Part shown: positions 1 to 9,617 of the stretch, piece by piece
How positions within the stretch are numbered: position 1 is the stretch's first letter
How the letters are laid out: each line of letters begins with the position of its first letter
Source of the DNA: an uncultured Flavobacteriaceae bacterium
Lineage (GTDB): Bacteria > Bacteroidota > Bacteroidia > Flavobacteriales > Flavobacteriaceae
Direction: 5' to 3'
NCBI GenBank assembly: GCA_938020445.1
Contig: CALIIC010000168.1
Location: forward strand, 1-46,596
Length of the DNA: 46,596 nucleotides
Program-made: the position numbers and the translations under genes
Notes under the pieces: generated by a model
What the model was told of the DNA's origin: nothing
The model's input: the letters and a program-made list of their open reading frames with translations, nothing else
The model's database searches: none

Positions 1-1550
1 AATTCCTGTAGTTTGGCATAATCGGCCAATGTGTTTTCCAGTAAATATTTACCGGTAATATAGCTTGTTCCATAACCGGGTTGGCGTAGATACAAATGTT
101 GCTCAAAAATCAGCAGTTCTTTCTCTGTTTTCATCCAACCACGCGGGGTGTACTCGCTGTGAATGCCTCCAGCTTCCTCCATGGTCATCTCATTGGCATG
201 CGCATACAACGACCCCAAACCTCTTGCAGCACGCTGTGCGATCATGATGTAGACAATCTCTTTTGTTCTTGGACTATCGTCGTACAAACCCGCCTGCATA
301 AACATTTCTTCTACCGCGGTCGCCGTGCCTTCATTTCTTGAATCAAAAATGTTGTACAACAAGGGCCCTTTTCGTATGTCACTTTTATGCGGTTCATTAT
401 CCATACGCGCCAATTCAAACCAATGATAAAAATGGGAGTACAAAGGCCTAGGGTCATAATGCTCGCCGATCAAGAAAAAGTTTCGGTCCTCACGCGGCAC
501 ATATTCACCCAAATGCGCTCGCAAAGCAGGGTCAAAATACGGTTTCACGGTAACAATGTCTTGTTGGTCTAAAAAATTGATCAAGCTTTTGGCCGCCGCA
601 TCGGCCATTTGATCATATGCTTCGGGAGAGTCGGCGGCAACTAATTCCTTTAAGTTTCTATTTCTGTGCTCTTCCAATTTTAAGGAGGCCCAAGCCCGTG
701 AAAGCTCCCGCTTTAGAATCATTACCTCCTCATCCCATGTCAAGGGGACCAAGTGTACATTTTGCAAATACCAGGTATAATTGTCCTTGCCAATTCCCGA
801 AGGACCTGTTTTTGATTTAGATGCCTCTTGCAACCAAGAAACAAGATCGTTGGTGGAAGCGATGGCTTCATCGATTACGGAAACCAATTCCACATCCGCC
901 GCTACACTGGCTTTCCTTTTTAATGCGTTTAGCACCACACTTTGATGTTGAATGTCTTTAATACCCGTAACCCATAAATCGCGCGCATTTCCTGTTAAAT
1001 TCCGCTTTGCCTGCGCATTTAGGGGGGCAATTACCTTCAAATCAGCCACTAGGCGAAGCCTTTCTTCGGCTGACATGGGAAAATGATAGGTCCATAGTTC
1101 TGTGGTGCCATGATGGGTAGGACCCTCATGTGCGGGCACATCACTTCTATAGGACCAAACCGACTTATAAAAAGCAGGATCGCGGGCCCAAGGTTTTAAA
1201 ATTCGATGGTTAAAATCATACCCGTTCATCTCGGCCCAAACAATCATCCAATCTACTTGATGTGCCACGGGCCAATTTGTTGTGTCAATAGCTTTTAGTC
1301 CCGCCTGCAATTCTTTAAACCTTGGCCACCGCTCTTCAAAAGTTTCAACCGTATAATCGGGAGCCCCATCTAGGAGCGGGGGTTTTTCAAACACCCTCCA
1401 TTTTTTAAATAAGCTGACCAGATCTAGATACTCATTGGAGGTGAAATTTTCTGTCGCGGTTTGGGTTTCAGCGGTTTTTTCTTTCTCGCCGCTTTGACAA
1501 CTTATAAAGAAGGTGCAGATAACAAGAAGAATGGCAGTGGTTGTTTTCAT
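1..1550 (-). CDS. DUF885-like exported lipoprotein, 3' end outside window
   Basis: The minus strand stays open for 516 codons from an ATG at 1548-1550 to the window edge, so the C-terminus is missing. The first residues form a lipoprotein signal: a short charged start, a hydrophobic stretch, then a lipobox ending FISC near residue 19. The distal part contains [20 protein letters not shown] and, near the edge, [17 protein letters not shown]. These resemble the C-terminal conserved segments of DUF885 proteins, a large, poorly characterised family suspected to be metallopeptidase-like. Family placement is by recalled motifs only. I expect a periplasm- or surface-anchored protein. No operon partner is visible in the window; the upstream side is an intergenic gap of about 540 bp. 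Confidence 0.6.
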   Translation of the reverse strand, partial: MKTTTAILLVICTFFISCQSGEKEKTAETQTATENFTSNEYLDLVSLFKKWRVFEKPPLLDGAPDYTVETFEERWPRFKELQAGLKAIDTTNWPVAHQVDWMIVWAEMNGYDFNHRILKPWARDPAFYKSVWSYRSDVPAHEGPTHHGTTELWTYHFPMSAEERLRLVADLKVIAPLNAQAKRNLTGNARDLWVTGIKDIQHQSVVLNALKRKASVAADVELVSVIDEAIASTNDLVSWLQEASKSKTGPSGIGKDNYTWYLQNVHLVPLTWDEEVMILKRELSRAWASLKLEEHRNRNLKELVAADSPEAYDQMADAAAKSLINFLDQQDIVTVKPYFDPALRAHLGEYVPREDRNFFLIGEHYDPRPLYSHFYHWFELARMDNEPHKSDIRKGPLLYNIFDSRNEGTATAVEEMFMQAGLYDDSPRTKEIVYIMIAQRAARGLGSLYAHANEMTMEEAGGIHSEYTPRGWMKTEKELLIFEQHLYLRQPGYGTSYITGKYLLENTLADYAKLQE

Positions 1551-2089
1551 TGGATGTTGGTATTTTTTTTGAAAAATTTTATCCTTTATTTGAACTTTGG
1601 AATGTTTCGTATATGCCTTGTATCCCAAAGGCTATGAACCATACTCCTCGTTATGGGCTTTTACCTCATTTTGAATAGTTCCTTGTTCATGTCAATATAA
1701 ACTTGGTCAACTTTTCCTTTCTTCAATTTTGCCATCTTATTTGCATGGTTGTACGTCATTTTCATTCCAAGTTCTCTTATTCTTGGCGAAAAATGGTTTG
1801 CCATTAATTTTTTAAATCCTGCCGCGTCCATTTATTCAAATTGCTCAGAACAATTGGATATAGTAGTCAACTATATCTCAGTTATAAAATTACCGTTTAA
1901 TTATACGCTTAACAAAACGTTTTTTACAAACAGCCTTCCGTGTTTGAACTTTATGGTACCGGAATTTTAGCGGTCGTAGTGTTCTTCAAATATAGTTGTT
2001 CACGACCCTCACAGAAAAATGCCCTACACTAACAGAATAAAATTCTCTTAAAAAGAACATTCCATCACATTTGTTGCAAATAACAGCAA
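1551..2089. other. Intergenic region with one possible small gene
   Basis: This 539-bp gap separates two divergent genes. It is AT-rich and holds only one ORF worth listing (1661-1831, minus). A short inverted repeat, ATTTG-TTG-CAAAT (2069-2081), lies just before the receptor gene at 2090. A TATAGTTG element near 1991 is one mismatch from the Bacteroidota -7 consensus but lacks a clear -33 partner. I see no RNA gene or terminator here. Confidence 0.5.
1661..1831 (-). CDS. Possible 56-aa basic small protein or gene remnant
   Basis: An ATG at 1829-1831 opens a 56-codon frame on the minus strand. It encodes a lysine-rich protein beginning MDAAGFKKLMANHFSPRIRELG and ending at a TAA at 1661-1663. 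The opening pattern (M-D-x-x-x-F-K-K-x-M...SP.IRELG) looks like a genuine protein start and recalls the N-termini of DUF4304-type proteins, but the rest does not follow. It may be a real small gene or the front of a truncated one. No Shine-Dalgarno signal is expected in this lineage, so the start cannot be confirmed. Confidence 0.3.
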   Translation of the reverse strand: MDAAGFKKLMANHFSPRIRELGMKMTYNHANKMAKLKKGKVDQVYIDMNKELFKMR

Positions 2090-4408
2090 ATGCGATTGCG
2101 ATTCTTTCTTGTGTTTTTAGGGCTTTCCTTCTTTTTTACGCGAGGGCAAACCACCACCTACCAAGGAATCGTTGTAGACGACAATACCAACGAAACGGTG
2201 CCCTTTGCGACCATTGCAGTATACCATAAGGATGCTTTGCTCAACGGCACTACCACCAATGAAAGGGGGCAATTTGAACTGAAAACCGAAACAGTGTTCA
2301 GCCATTTTGAGGTCAGTTTCATCGGATACGAAAGCTTGATCGTTGCAATTTCAACAATAGAAGAACCAAGCAAGCTTAGGTTTGCCCTTCAGCCTTCTAT
2401 ACAGGCCCTCGAAGAAGTGGTGGTGCAAGGCGAACAGACGACTTCAAAATTAAAGATAGACCGTAAGGTTATTAACCTAGGTGCAGATCTACAACAGGCA
2501 GGTGCCACCACCTTGGAAGCTTTTGACCAAATTACCGAAATACAAACCGATCTGGGCACAGGCAGTTTATCGCTTAGGGGTAGTGGCAATGTACGATTGC
2601 TCGTGAACGGCAAGCCATCGAGTATCAACCCTACGGAGCTATTGGAACAGCTACCCGCTTCCGCTGTGCAACGAGTGGAAATCATTACATCACCTTCGGC
2701 CAAAAACCAGGCAGACGGTCTTTCCGGAATCATTAATGTGGTGTTAAAGAAGAACAGGGCCAAGGGCTTAAATACGAACTTAAATGCCGGGGCGGGGACC
2801 ATGCGGTATAGCTATGGGATCGACGGCAACTACAATTTTTCTTGGATCAATGTGAGGTGGAACGTCTCCCAGTCGGGCCGGGGAATGAATAGCAAACAAA
2901 CGATTTCTCAACTGTATGAAAATGGGGATACCAGAGATTTTTTTAGTCCGCACGATTTTAACGGACTGGTACGAAAACTAGATGTAGGGTTCGATTTTTT
3001 TATCAACGAAAAAAATGAGCTTTCCATAGGGGTTGACCATACCGATGACTCCCATAGTTTTTTCAACGATACTTTTTACAGCAATGTGACGGGAAGGGAC
3101 GATTATATATACGTGCGTAATTCGTCGCATGCGCATAATACCACCAATGCCAATGCCAATTTCAGAACAAAATTCAACAAGGAGAATCACTTTCTGGAAA
3201 TGGATTATCAGTACACGAAAAACAACAACCTTTTCCCGGCCATAGATTTTGAAGAAGGTGTGTTCCTTTTCAATGAAGAGCGCAGAAACGACAATATCCT
3301 TAATGCCCTGGCACTCGACTATTCGGTACCCGTTACCAAAAACATTCTTGTTGAGGCAGGAGGGGCTTGGAATGGTAGAAACCTGGTAAGCTCCATTTTT
3401 ACAAATCCGGCCCAAGCGTCAGAAAGTTTGGATGTTTTTGAGTATGATGAATCACTTTTGGGGCTATATGGGTTAACGAATGTAAGCACCGGAAAGGTTA
3501 CTTGGCAGTTAGGTCTCCGATATGAGAACCTGTTATCAAATTCGATAAATCTTTCCAACAACGAAACCACCGATTTAAGGTTTTCGAACCTGTTCCCCTC
3601 CCTTCACATATCCTATACGATCAATGAAAAAAACACATTGAACATGGGATATAGTAGAAGGGTAACACGGCCTAATTTTAGAAATATTAACCCGTTTCAA
3701 GCAAGAAATCAATACTTCGAATGGATAGCGAACCCTGGCCTGCAACCAGAATTCAGCAACAACTTGGAAACCAATTATCAGTACGCCGGGGATCGGTTAA
3801 GCACTTCCGCCGCCTTTTTCTATAGATACAGAACCGATGTAATAGAGCGATTACAGACTATAGATGAAGAAGGGGTACTGCGCAACTTTTTTGACAATAT
3901 AGGGAAGAAACATTCGTACGGTGTAGAGGCGAATGTGAGTTATAAACTATCCGATTTTTGGAGCAGTCAACTCTCGGCCAATTATTACCACACCACGATA
4001 GACCAAGCTGTTTTTTTAAGTTGGGACGAGCTGTATTCAGCGAACCTGATCTTTAAGAACACCTTTAAAATCAGCAAGGCCTTCAGTGCGGATGTCACTT
4101 TTAGACAGAATTTTAAAACACAGAATGCTTTCGCCTTCATAGACCCGAGAAATCGGATAGACCTTGCAGTTCGCCTCAAACTTTTGGAGAATAGGTTGGC
4201 CATGAACCTGCGTATTGTAGACCTGCTTGACAATAATTTAATGTATAGAACTTCGATTACCGAAAATGTAACCCAAGATGAGGTCTGGCGTTTTCAATCG
4301 CAAACATTCGGTTTTCTTTTAAGTACTAGTTATAAGCTATTTCAAAATAAAGGAAAGACCAGAAACAGAAAAAACAGAAACTACCAATACGGGGGCACAA
4401 CAGATTAA
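2090..4408 (+). CDS. TonB-dependent receptor, outer-membrane beta-barrel (OMP_b-brl_3 type)
   Basis: This 772-residue outer-membrane protein has a Sec signal peptide (about residues 1-20), a carboxypeptidase-regulatory-like beta-sandwich (about 22-110, containing the VVDDNTNETVPFATIAVY pattern), a plug domain (about 115-225, with KIDRKVINLGADL, SLRGSGNVRLLVNGKPSSI and SGIINVVLKKN) and a long beta-barrel. Motifs such as YTINEKNTLNMGYSRRVTRP and NPGLQPEFSNNLETNY are typical of the Bacteroidota receptor subfamily. No SusD partner is adjacent, so a SusC-type glycan importer is unlikely. It is the first gene of a four-gene run with 4425, 5120 and 6145. The next gene starts 16 bp after its stop. 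It is clearly paralogous to the receptor at 11231-13585. The substrate is unknown. Confidence 0.9.
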   Translation: MRLRFFLVFLGLSFFFTRGQTTTYQGIVVDDNTNETVPFATIAVYHKDALLNGTTTNERGQFELKTETVFSHFEVSFIGYESLIVAISTIEEPSKLRFALQPSIQALEEVVVQGEQTTSKLKIDRKVINLGADLQQAGATTLEAFDQITEIQTDLGTGSLSLRGSGNVRLLVNGKPSSINPTELLEQLPASAVQRVEIITSPSAKNQADGLSGIINVVLKKNRAKGLNTNLNAGAGTMRYSYGIDGNYNFSWINVRWNVSQSGRGMNSKQTISQLYENGDTRDFFSPHDFNGLVRKLDVGFDFFINEKNELSIGVDHTDDSHSFFNDTFYSNVTGRDDYIYVRNSSHAHNTTNANANFRTKFNKENHFLEMDYQYTKNNNLFPAIDFEEGVFLFNEERRNDNILNALALDYSVPVTKNILVEAGGAWNGRNLVSSIFTNPAQASESLDVFEYDESLLGLYGLTNVSTGKVTWQLGLRYENLLSNSINLSNNETTDLRFSNLFPSLHISYTINEKNTLNMGYSRRVTRPNFRNINPFQARNQYFEWIANPGLQPEFSNNLETNYQYAGDRLSTSAAFFYRYRTDVIERLQTIDEEGVLRNFFDNIGKKHSYGVEANVSYKLSDFWSSQLSANYYHTTIDQAVFLSWDELYSANLIFKNTFKISKAFSADVTFRQNFKTQNAFAFIDPRNRIDLAVRLKLLENRLAMNLRIVDLLDNNLMYRTSITENVTQDEVWRFQSQTFGFLLSTSYKLFQNKGKTRNRKNRNYQYGGTTD

Positions 4409-4424
4409 TATTTAAACTACTCAT

Positions 4425-5111
4425 ATGAAAACGAGATTACAAATGGCCATGATCGGCATTTTAAGTACGATGAATTTTAGCCATTGCCAAAGCGTAAAAG
4501 AAGAAATAACACCTAAAGAATTAGCTACATGGCAAACGTTTGATAAAGGCAAAAGCACCGTTCAAGATGACATGCTGATCGTTGAAGAAACGGAAGGCTC
4601 CGATGGTTATTTTTTGATAAGTCCGAAACTATATCCAAAAGATTTTGTGCTAAATTATAAAGTAAAAGCACTCTCTAAATCCTCAGTGCTCATCAATCTA
4701 TTTTGTGTATTACAAGAGGGGAGCAATACAAGGTTTAATTTACCCGAAGAAAACGCTACACCAAGAGAAGTTTGGGATTGGCGCACAGCAATGAAGCATT
4801 ACAATCTCACGTATAATAATCGGTCGCATGGGAACACCCCTTTTTTCTTTAAAAACACGGCGCCAAATTCGATTGCGTCTCGTGAAAAATTAGATGAAAA
4901 TATATTTGAAGTCGGACAGTGGTATGAGGTGGAAGTTGGTAAAAAAGAGCATCGGGTTTGGTTTAAACTAAATAATAAAATACAATTTGATTTTGAAGAT
5001 GCTTCACCTCTAGAAGGCGGGCGATTAATCTTTAGAATAAGCGGCACAACTGGTGATAAGGTGATATTTGCTAAAGCTGCCATCAAAGATATTGTAATTT
5101 CTTACGAATAG
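4425..5111 (+). CDS. Exported lectin/glucanase-fold-like protein (DUF1961-like)
   Basis: This 228-residue protein has an N-terminal hydrophobic signal ending in MNFSHCQS, possibly a weak lipobox. The body has the texture of a concanavalin-like beta-sandwich: FDKGKSTVQDDMLIVEETEGSDGYFLISPKLYPKDFVLNYKVK at the start, and GQWYEVEVGKKEHRVWFKLNNKIQFDFED...FAKAAIKDIVISYE at the end. That layout is common in DUF1961/LamG-like proteins, which often bind or cut polysaccharide. No catalytic acid pair can be assigned. Its place between a receptor and a two-component pair suggests a periplasmic or surface partner of the receptor. The fold call is moderate; the function is unknown. Confidence 0.55.
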   Translation: MKTRLQMAMIGILSTMNFSHCQSVKEEITPKELATWQTFDKGKSTVQDDMLIVEETEGSDGYFLISPKLYPKDFVLNYKVKALSKSSVLINLFCVLQEGSNTRFNLPEENATPREVWDWRTAMKHYNLTYNNRSHGNTPFFFKNTAPNSIASREKLDENIFEVGQWYEVEVGKKEHRVWFKLNNKIQFDFEDASPLEGGRLIFRISGTTGDKVIFAKAAIKDIVISYE

Positions 5112-5119
5112 AACGTACT

Positions 5120-6148
5120 TTGTTGCAAGTGGAAAACCAGCGTACGTATCAGAAAATTATTCAAATGGAGCCCTATTTTCATGCGCTCCTATGGTGTATG
5201 GTGCTCTTTTACCCCTATATAAAATATATGGGCAAAGAGGGCGGTTATGTTATGTCTTTCTTGCATGAGCTGAATTCGCTGGTCTTTAAAATGACCATTT
5301 CGTACTTTCTATATCTGTGGTTTTTCCCAAAGGAGAAAAAGGTTAAATGGCTCCCGATCGTCCTGTTGGCTTTTTTGTTAAATGGATGGGGGTACGCAAC
5401 CACGGACAGTCTTTTTCATCCAGAGATGAATAACTTTTGGCTTCAATTTGTATCGAATACATTGACCTACCTAGGCTTTGGGATCGTTTTTTTTACAATA
5501 TACACGGTGAAAAAGGGCTACAAGAAACAGCTGGAGATAAACCAACTCACCCAAGAAAAGCAACAAGCAGAAATACGTGCGCTCAAAGCGCAGGTGAATC
5601 CACATTTTTTGTTCAATACGCTGAATACCATCTATGCCAATGCACTTAAAAAAGATGACAAAACACCGGGATTGATTCTAAAACTGTCCGATGGGTTTCG
5701 ATACATGCTGCATGAAGGGCAAAAAGAAGAAGTCAATATCCGGCAAGAAATACAACATTTAAAAGACTATGTACAGCTACAGGAAGAGCGATTGGCAAAA
5801 AAATTGGTCGTTTATTTTACCACTTCAATCGATGATGAAAACCAGCGAATGGCGCCTTTGTTGTTCATTGCCTTTGTAGAAAATGCCTTTAAATATACTA
5901 GCATCTTAAAAGGTGAAAGCCATGAGATCCATGTTAAAATTGAACTGAAAAATAAACTGCTCAGGTTCTATTGCAGCAACCCGTTTAGCGCGAAAGCGGT
6001 TCAGGAGATTGATGTAGATTGGAAGGAAAGCGGTGTCGGAATCAAAAACACCCAAGAAAGATTGGCACTTTTATATCCTGAAAAGCACAACCTAGCACTT
6101 AAAAAAGAAGATTCCATTTTTGAGGTAACATTAGAAATACAGCTATGA
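5120..6148 (+). CDS. LytS-family sensor histidine kinase (His_kinase domain)
   Basis: A membrane-bound sensor kinase of the LytS/YehU type. About four hydrophobic segments fill residues 20-130, followed by a short coiled coil and the phosphoacceptor motif NPHFLFNTLN, with His162 as the likely phosphorylated residue. The HATPase part contains PLLFIAFVENAFKYTS (N box) and GVGIKNTQERLALLYP. No separate periplasmic sensor domain is seen. The listed frame begins at a TTG 9 nt after the previous stop; an ATG at 5165 (MEPYFHALLWCMVLF) is at least as plausible and would place the first membrane helix near the start. Its 3' end overlaps the LytTR regulator by 4 nt, so the two are translationally coupled and are almost surely cognate. 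Confidence 0.92.
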   Translation: MLQVENQRTYQKIIQMEPYFHALLWCMVLFYPYIKYMGKEGGYVMSFLHELNSLVFKMTISYFLYLWFFPKEKKVKWLPIVLLAFLLNGWGYATTDSLFHPEMNNFWLQFVSNTLTYLGFGIVFFTIYTVKKGYKKQLEINQLTQEKQQAEIRALKAQVNPHFLFNTLNTIYANALKKDDKTPGLILKLSDGFRYMLHEGQKEEVNIRQEIQHLKDYVQLQEERLAKKLVVYFTTSIDDENQRMAPLLFIAFVENAFKYTSILKGESHEIHVKIELKNKLLRFYCSNPFSAKAVQEIDVDWKESGVGIKNTQERLALLYPEKHNLALKKEDSIFEVTLEIQL

Positions 6149-6834
6149 TACAATGTGTAGTTTTAGAGGATGAACGGTCTGCTGTAGAAATAATAGAAAC
6201 CTATATAGCAAAAACCCCTTTTTTAAAGTGCTTGGGAACCTATGAAAGTGGATTGGATATTCCGTTAAACCAGTTGCAGGCCGCCGACATTCTTTTTTTA
6301 GACATTCAGTTACCCGAACTAAACGGCCTTTCTTTTTTAAAAACCTTACAGAACCCGCCACTGGTCATTGTTACGACCGCCTACCCTAATTATGCTATCG
6401 AGGCATTCGAAGAAGCGGTTACCGACTATTTGGTAAAACCATATGCGTATGAGCGCTTTTATAAATCGCTTTCGAGGGCGCGCTTGCTATTGACCACCCA
6501 AGCAAAGGACAAAAAAAATCAAATTTTCCTCTATGCCGACAAGACCATTTACAAGACCAATATTGAAGATATTCTATTTTTAAAAGCCGAGGTAGACTAT
6601 GTAAATGTCGTGACCCAAGAAAGAGAAGTATTGGTATTGGATAGCCTTCAGAACTGGTCCGAAAAACTAAGCCAATTCAATTTTAAAAGGGCACACCGTT
6701 CCTATATCGTGAACCTGGATCAAATTGAAAAAGTGTCCGGCAATCAAGTTTTTGTAAAGGGGAATGGTCTTCCTATCGGGAGAACGTATAAACACGATTT
6801 TTTAGAAGCCTTAAAGAAAACAGGACTTTTTTAA
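6145..6834 (+). CDS. LytTR-family response regulator
   Basis: A 229-residue two-domain regulator. The receiver domain (about 1-120) carries the acidic pair ED near residue 9, the phospho-acceptor Asp53 in LFLDIQLP, Thr in VIVTTAYP and Lys in YLVKPY. The LytTR DNA-binding domain occupies about 130-229, with KAEVDYVNVVT, FKRAHRSYIVNLDQIEKV and LPIGRTYKHDF. It partners with the kinase it overlaps. By analogy with other LytTR systems it probably binds paired direct repeats in promoters, and the receptor operon at 2090 is the natural first target. I could not pick out clear LytTR repeats by eye. Confidence 0.92.
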   Translation: MIQCVVLEDERSAVEIIETYIAKTPFLKCLGTYESGLDIPLNQLQAADILFLDIQLPELNGLSFLKTLQNPPLVIVTTAYPNYAIEAFEEAVTDYLVKPYAYERFYKSLSRARLLLTTQAKDKKNQIFLYADKTIYKTNIEDILFLKAEVDYVNVVTQEREVLVLDSLQNWSEKLSQFNFKRAHRSYIVNLDQIEKVSGNQVFVKGNGLPIGRTYKHDFLEALKKTGLF

Positions 6835-6945
6835 GCTTTGTATGCGAGTACCGCTTTTCTATCTACGCTTTTAAGGTGAACGGCTTCTTAATGGGAAACA
6901 ATTCGAAAATTCTTTTACTTTCAACAGAAATTTAATCCAATTATT

Positions 6946-7791
6946 TTGAGAACAGTATGTATAATAGCCCTAAGTTTTTTAGGATGTCTGAATTCTTGTA
7001 AGGAAAATACACAAGCGCAATCAAAAGAGACGAAAACGCCTGAACGAGCAGTAGTCCGCACCGAAAACCCAAGCGATCTATTGGCCGATATGGAAAAGGC
7101 GTATGGCGGATGGAACGCTTTGCGCCGCAAAAAAGATGTAGAATACCACTATGCGTATACCGTCCCAGAGGGGAAAGCGGATATCTCTACAGAACGCTAC
7201 ATATTTGAAGATGAAATCTCTTTTGGCCATTACACTCGCCACGAAATAAATACGTTGCCGACGGAGAAAGGAATCGTGACCCACCTGTTTGATGGTGAAA
7301 AGACAAGGATGACCCTTAATGAAACCGCCGTAGAAAATGAAAGAACCGTTTCAATAGCACAGTTCGTACGACGCGCCAATTATTTTTGGTTTGTAATGCC
7401 CTATAAATTAAACGACCCGGGGACGATCGCCAAATACCTAGGAACAGAAGTTTACAAGGGTACTACATATGACAAGTTGGAAGTCACCTATGACCCCTCG
7501 GTAACGGGCAAAGAGAAAAATGATATTTACATTCTCTATATCAACCAGGACACGAAAATGATCGACCGGTTTTACTTTTCCCTTCCCTTTTTAGGAATCG
7601 ATGCTCCCTTGATCATTGCTGAGTATAACTATGAAGCCATGGAAGACCAAAAAATAGCAGTGACCCGCAACTATTTCTTGCCCAATACCAATGGAAGTTA
7701 CGATACAGAACCGAGCATCACGCAAACCCTATCCCAGATTAAGTTTAATAATGGCTTTACCAATGAAACCATTCATTCAGTAGCGAAATAA
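6946..7791 (+). CDS. DUF6503-like exported lipoprotein
   Basis: The frame starts with TTG (6946-6948) and gives MRTVCIIALSFLGCLNSC, a good lipoprotein signal with Cys at residue 18. No in-frame ATG lies before the signal, so TTG is the likely start. The mature protein begins with a short polar linker and then LADMEKAYGGWNALRRKKDVEYHYAY, the usual opening of a flavobacterial family that I recall as DUF6503. Later come THLFDGEKTRMTLNE, LNDPGTIAKYLGTE and YILYINQDTKMIDRFYF. The alternating beta pattern suggests a LolA/LppX-like half-barrel that holds a lipid or hydrophobic ligand, but that is inference. It is a single gene, 111 bp after the LytTR regulator. Confidence 0.6.
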   Translation: MRTVCIIALSFLGCLNSCKENTQAQSKETKTPERAVVRTENPSDLLADMEKAYGGWNALRRKKDVEYHYAYTVPEGKADISTERYIFEDEISFGHYTRHEINTLPTEKGIVTHLFDGEKTRMTLNETAVENERTVSIAQFVRRANYFWFVMPYKLNDPGTIAKYLGTEVYKGTTYDKLEVTYDPSVTGKEKNDIYILYINQDTKMIDRFYFSLPFLGIDAPLIIAEYNYEAMEDQKIAVTRNYFLPNTNGSYDTEPSITQTLSQIKFNNGFTNETIHSVAK

Positions 7792-7904
7792 CGGGGAAGC
7801 TTTTATTTTCTTGAGGCGCACAGCGCGATCATTCCCCTAAGTTCGTCTTTTGAAGTGTTGAACAGGTATCCAAGCTATTTTAATGACAAAACCGACAAAT
7901 AAAA

Positions 7905-8669
7905 ATGATGTTTGAAAAGATTTTAAAATGTAAGAGTGCTATGGTAGTTCCCTTTATAACCATGGTGCTTATAAGCTGTTCAACAGCAAAAAGCTTAAAG
8001 AACACTCCAATTGGCTTAATAAACAATGTTTCTTATCAGGATTCATCATTTGACAATTCAAATGCATCAAACGGGTTTTTAGTAAGTCATAACAACAAGA
8101 CCTATGCTATTACGGCAAAGCATGTTTTAATGATTGCTAAAACCGATGCAATGAAATTCGTTGATTTTGAAGGAGGTTTGAAGCAGTGGAAAATGCACAC
8201 GAAAGATGATAACAAAAAATATACTGTTGTCGATAAACTATTGAATTCAAATAAAAAAGACTCACTTACTTGGAGCTATATGGACACCAATTGGGATACG
8301 TATGACGATTGGTTGGTTTTCTCGGTCAAAGAAAACAAAACAAATCATACGCCATTATCTTTTCGGAAGAAACGACTAAAGAAAGGAGAACTTTTATATG
8401 CAATCGGATGGACCTATGAAGATACAGTAGGTTCACAACGCAGCTATGAATACAGATTCGATACTACTGAAGGAAATTTTCACAACCTTGTACAAATAAA
8501 TGGCCCAAAAAGTATGGGCGGCCTAAGCGGATCTCCCATAGTGGACAAGGCAGGACGAATTGTAGGTTTGGTCTCATCTGGCGGAGAAGATGAAAAGACG
8601 AAAGAAGTATGGCTTCAAGCCACTGATATAAAACATGCTTTTGAGTTTATTTCAAACATAGAAGAATAG
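7905..8669 (+). CDS. Trypsin-like serine protease, lipoprotein
   Basis: A 254-residue protein with a lipoprotein signal (hydrophobic run, then VLISC near residue 25). The rest has the chymotrypsin-fold triad in the right order: His in YAITAKHVL (about 73), Asp in TYDDWLVFSV (about 131) and Ser in SMGGLSGSPIVDKAGRIVGLVSSGG (about 208). The nucleophile motif is GLSGSP rather than the more common GNSGGP. The DDW spacing is acceptable but not certain. It should act on the periplasmic or outer surface. Either of two adjacent Met codons could be the start. The neighbours are unrelated exported proteins. Confidence 0.75.
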   Translation: MMFEKILKCKSAMVVPFITMVLISCSTAKSLKNTPIGLINNVSYQDSSFDNSNASNGFLVSHNNKTYAITAKHVLMIAKTDAMKFVDFEGGLKQWKMHTKDDNKKYTVVDKLLNSNKKDSLTWSYMDTNWDTYDDWLVFSVKENKTNHTPLSFRKKRLKKGELLYAIGWTYEDTVGSQRSYEYRFDTTEGNFHNLVQINGPKSMGGLSGSPIVDKAGRIVGLVSSGGEDEKTKEVWLQATDIKHAFEFISNIEE

Positions 8670-8746
8670 TAAACCGAAAATAACAGCTGGTTTTCTGAAA
8701 GTTTAAAACCGTCTCAGGGAACTTTAACATCATAAAATATAGAAAT

Positions 8747-9616
8747 ATGAAGATTGGTCTTATGCTTGTATCAACACTATGTGCCTTTGGATTGGCAGCC
8801 CAAACGGAATTCCCATCCCTGAGTCCAAAAGGGAGTGTTGAACAAAAAGTTGGAATCACGACAATTTCAATAGAATACGAGCGTCCCATAGCAAGAGGAC
8901 GTACCATTTTTGGGGAACTTGTACCTTATAAAACCTTGTGGCGAACAGGCGCAGGGAATGGCACCAAAATTAAGTTTGATGACGATGTGGTAATAGCCTA
9001 TGAAAAAATACCGGCAGGGCGCTATTCATTGTTCACCATTCCAGATAAACAAGAATGGACAATCATCCTAAATAGCGATACAACTGTATATGGGTTAGGA
9101 GGTTATGACAAAGTCAAGGATGTAGTTCGTTTTAAAACAAAAGTAAAAACAACCGATCGGTATTATGAAGCATTTACTGTAGATATTGATTTAATGGAGG
9201 CCAATGCCGAATTAAATATTTCCTGGGAAAATACAGCTGTAACGTTCGGGATTAGGACCCAAACCGATACGCGTCTAATGAAATTGGTCAACGAGGAATT
9301 CTTGTCAGGGAAGGTCAAAGACCCAGATGTACTTGCTATGGGTGCTGACTACTACTACTTCCAAAATATAGAATTGGAAACTGCCCTAAAATTGATCAAT
9401 ACGGCAATAAGCATGCAAAAAGTATCATGGTATTACGACCTCAAAGTTGATATATTGACAAAGAGGGAACGATATAAAGAAGCACTTGAAACGCTTAAAA
9501 TTGCAATGGATTATGTAAAGACGAATCCTGAAAATTGGACAGAAGAACAACAGCGCAGTGTCTCAAAACAACAAGAAATAAAAATGAATGAATTGGTACT
9601 CAAAATTAGAAAATAA
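8747..9616 (+). CDS. DUF2911 domain protein with helical C-terminal extension
   Basis: A 289-residue exported protein. The signal peptide (about 1-18) ends in LAAQ. Residues about 25-175 match the DUF2911 pattern: VEQKVGITTISIEYERPIARGRTIFGELVPYKTLWRTGAGNGTKI and KIPAGRYSLFTIPDKQEWTIILN. The last 110 residues are helical and TPR-like (ETALKLINTAISM, YKEALETLKIAM). DUF2911 is widespread in Bacteroidota and has no established function. The stop lies 1 nt before the next ATG, so it is probably cotranscribed with the TPR lipoprotein that follows. Confidence 0.85.
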   Translation: MKIGLMLVSTLCAFGLAAQTEFPSLSPKGSVEQKVGITTISIEYERPIARGRTIFGELVPYKTLWRTGAGNGTKIKFDDDVVIAYEKIPAGRYSLFTIPDKQEWTIILNSDTTVYGLGGYDKVKDVVRFKTKVKTTDRYYEAFTVDIDLMEANAELNISWENTAVTFGIRTQTDTRLMKLVNEEFLSGKVKDPDVLAMGADYYYFQNIELETALKLINTAISMQKVSWYYDLKVDILTKRERYKEALETLKIAMDYVKTNPENWTEEQQRSVSKQQEIKMNELVLKIRK

Positions 9617-9617
9617 A

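Noticed and set aside
5120-6148. Sensor kinase with an extracellular ligand domain
   Set aside because: The N-terminal part consists of membrane helices with short loops; no periplasmic domain of useful size is present.
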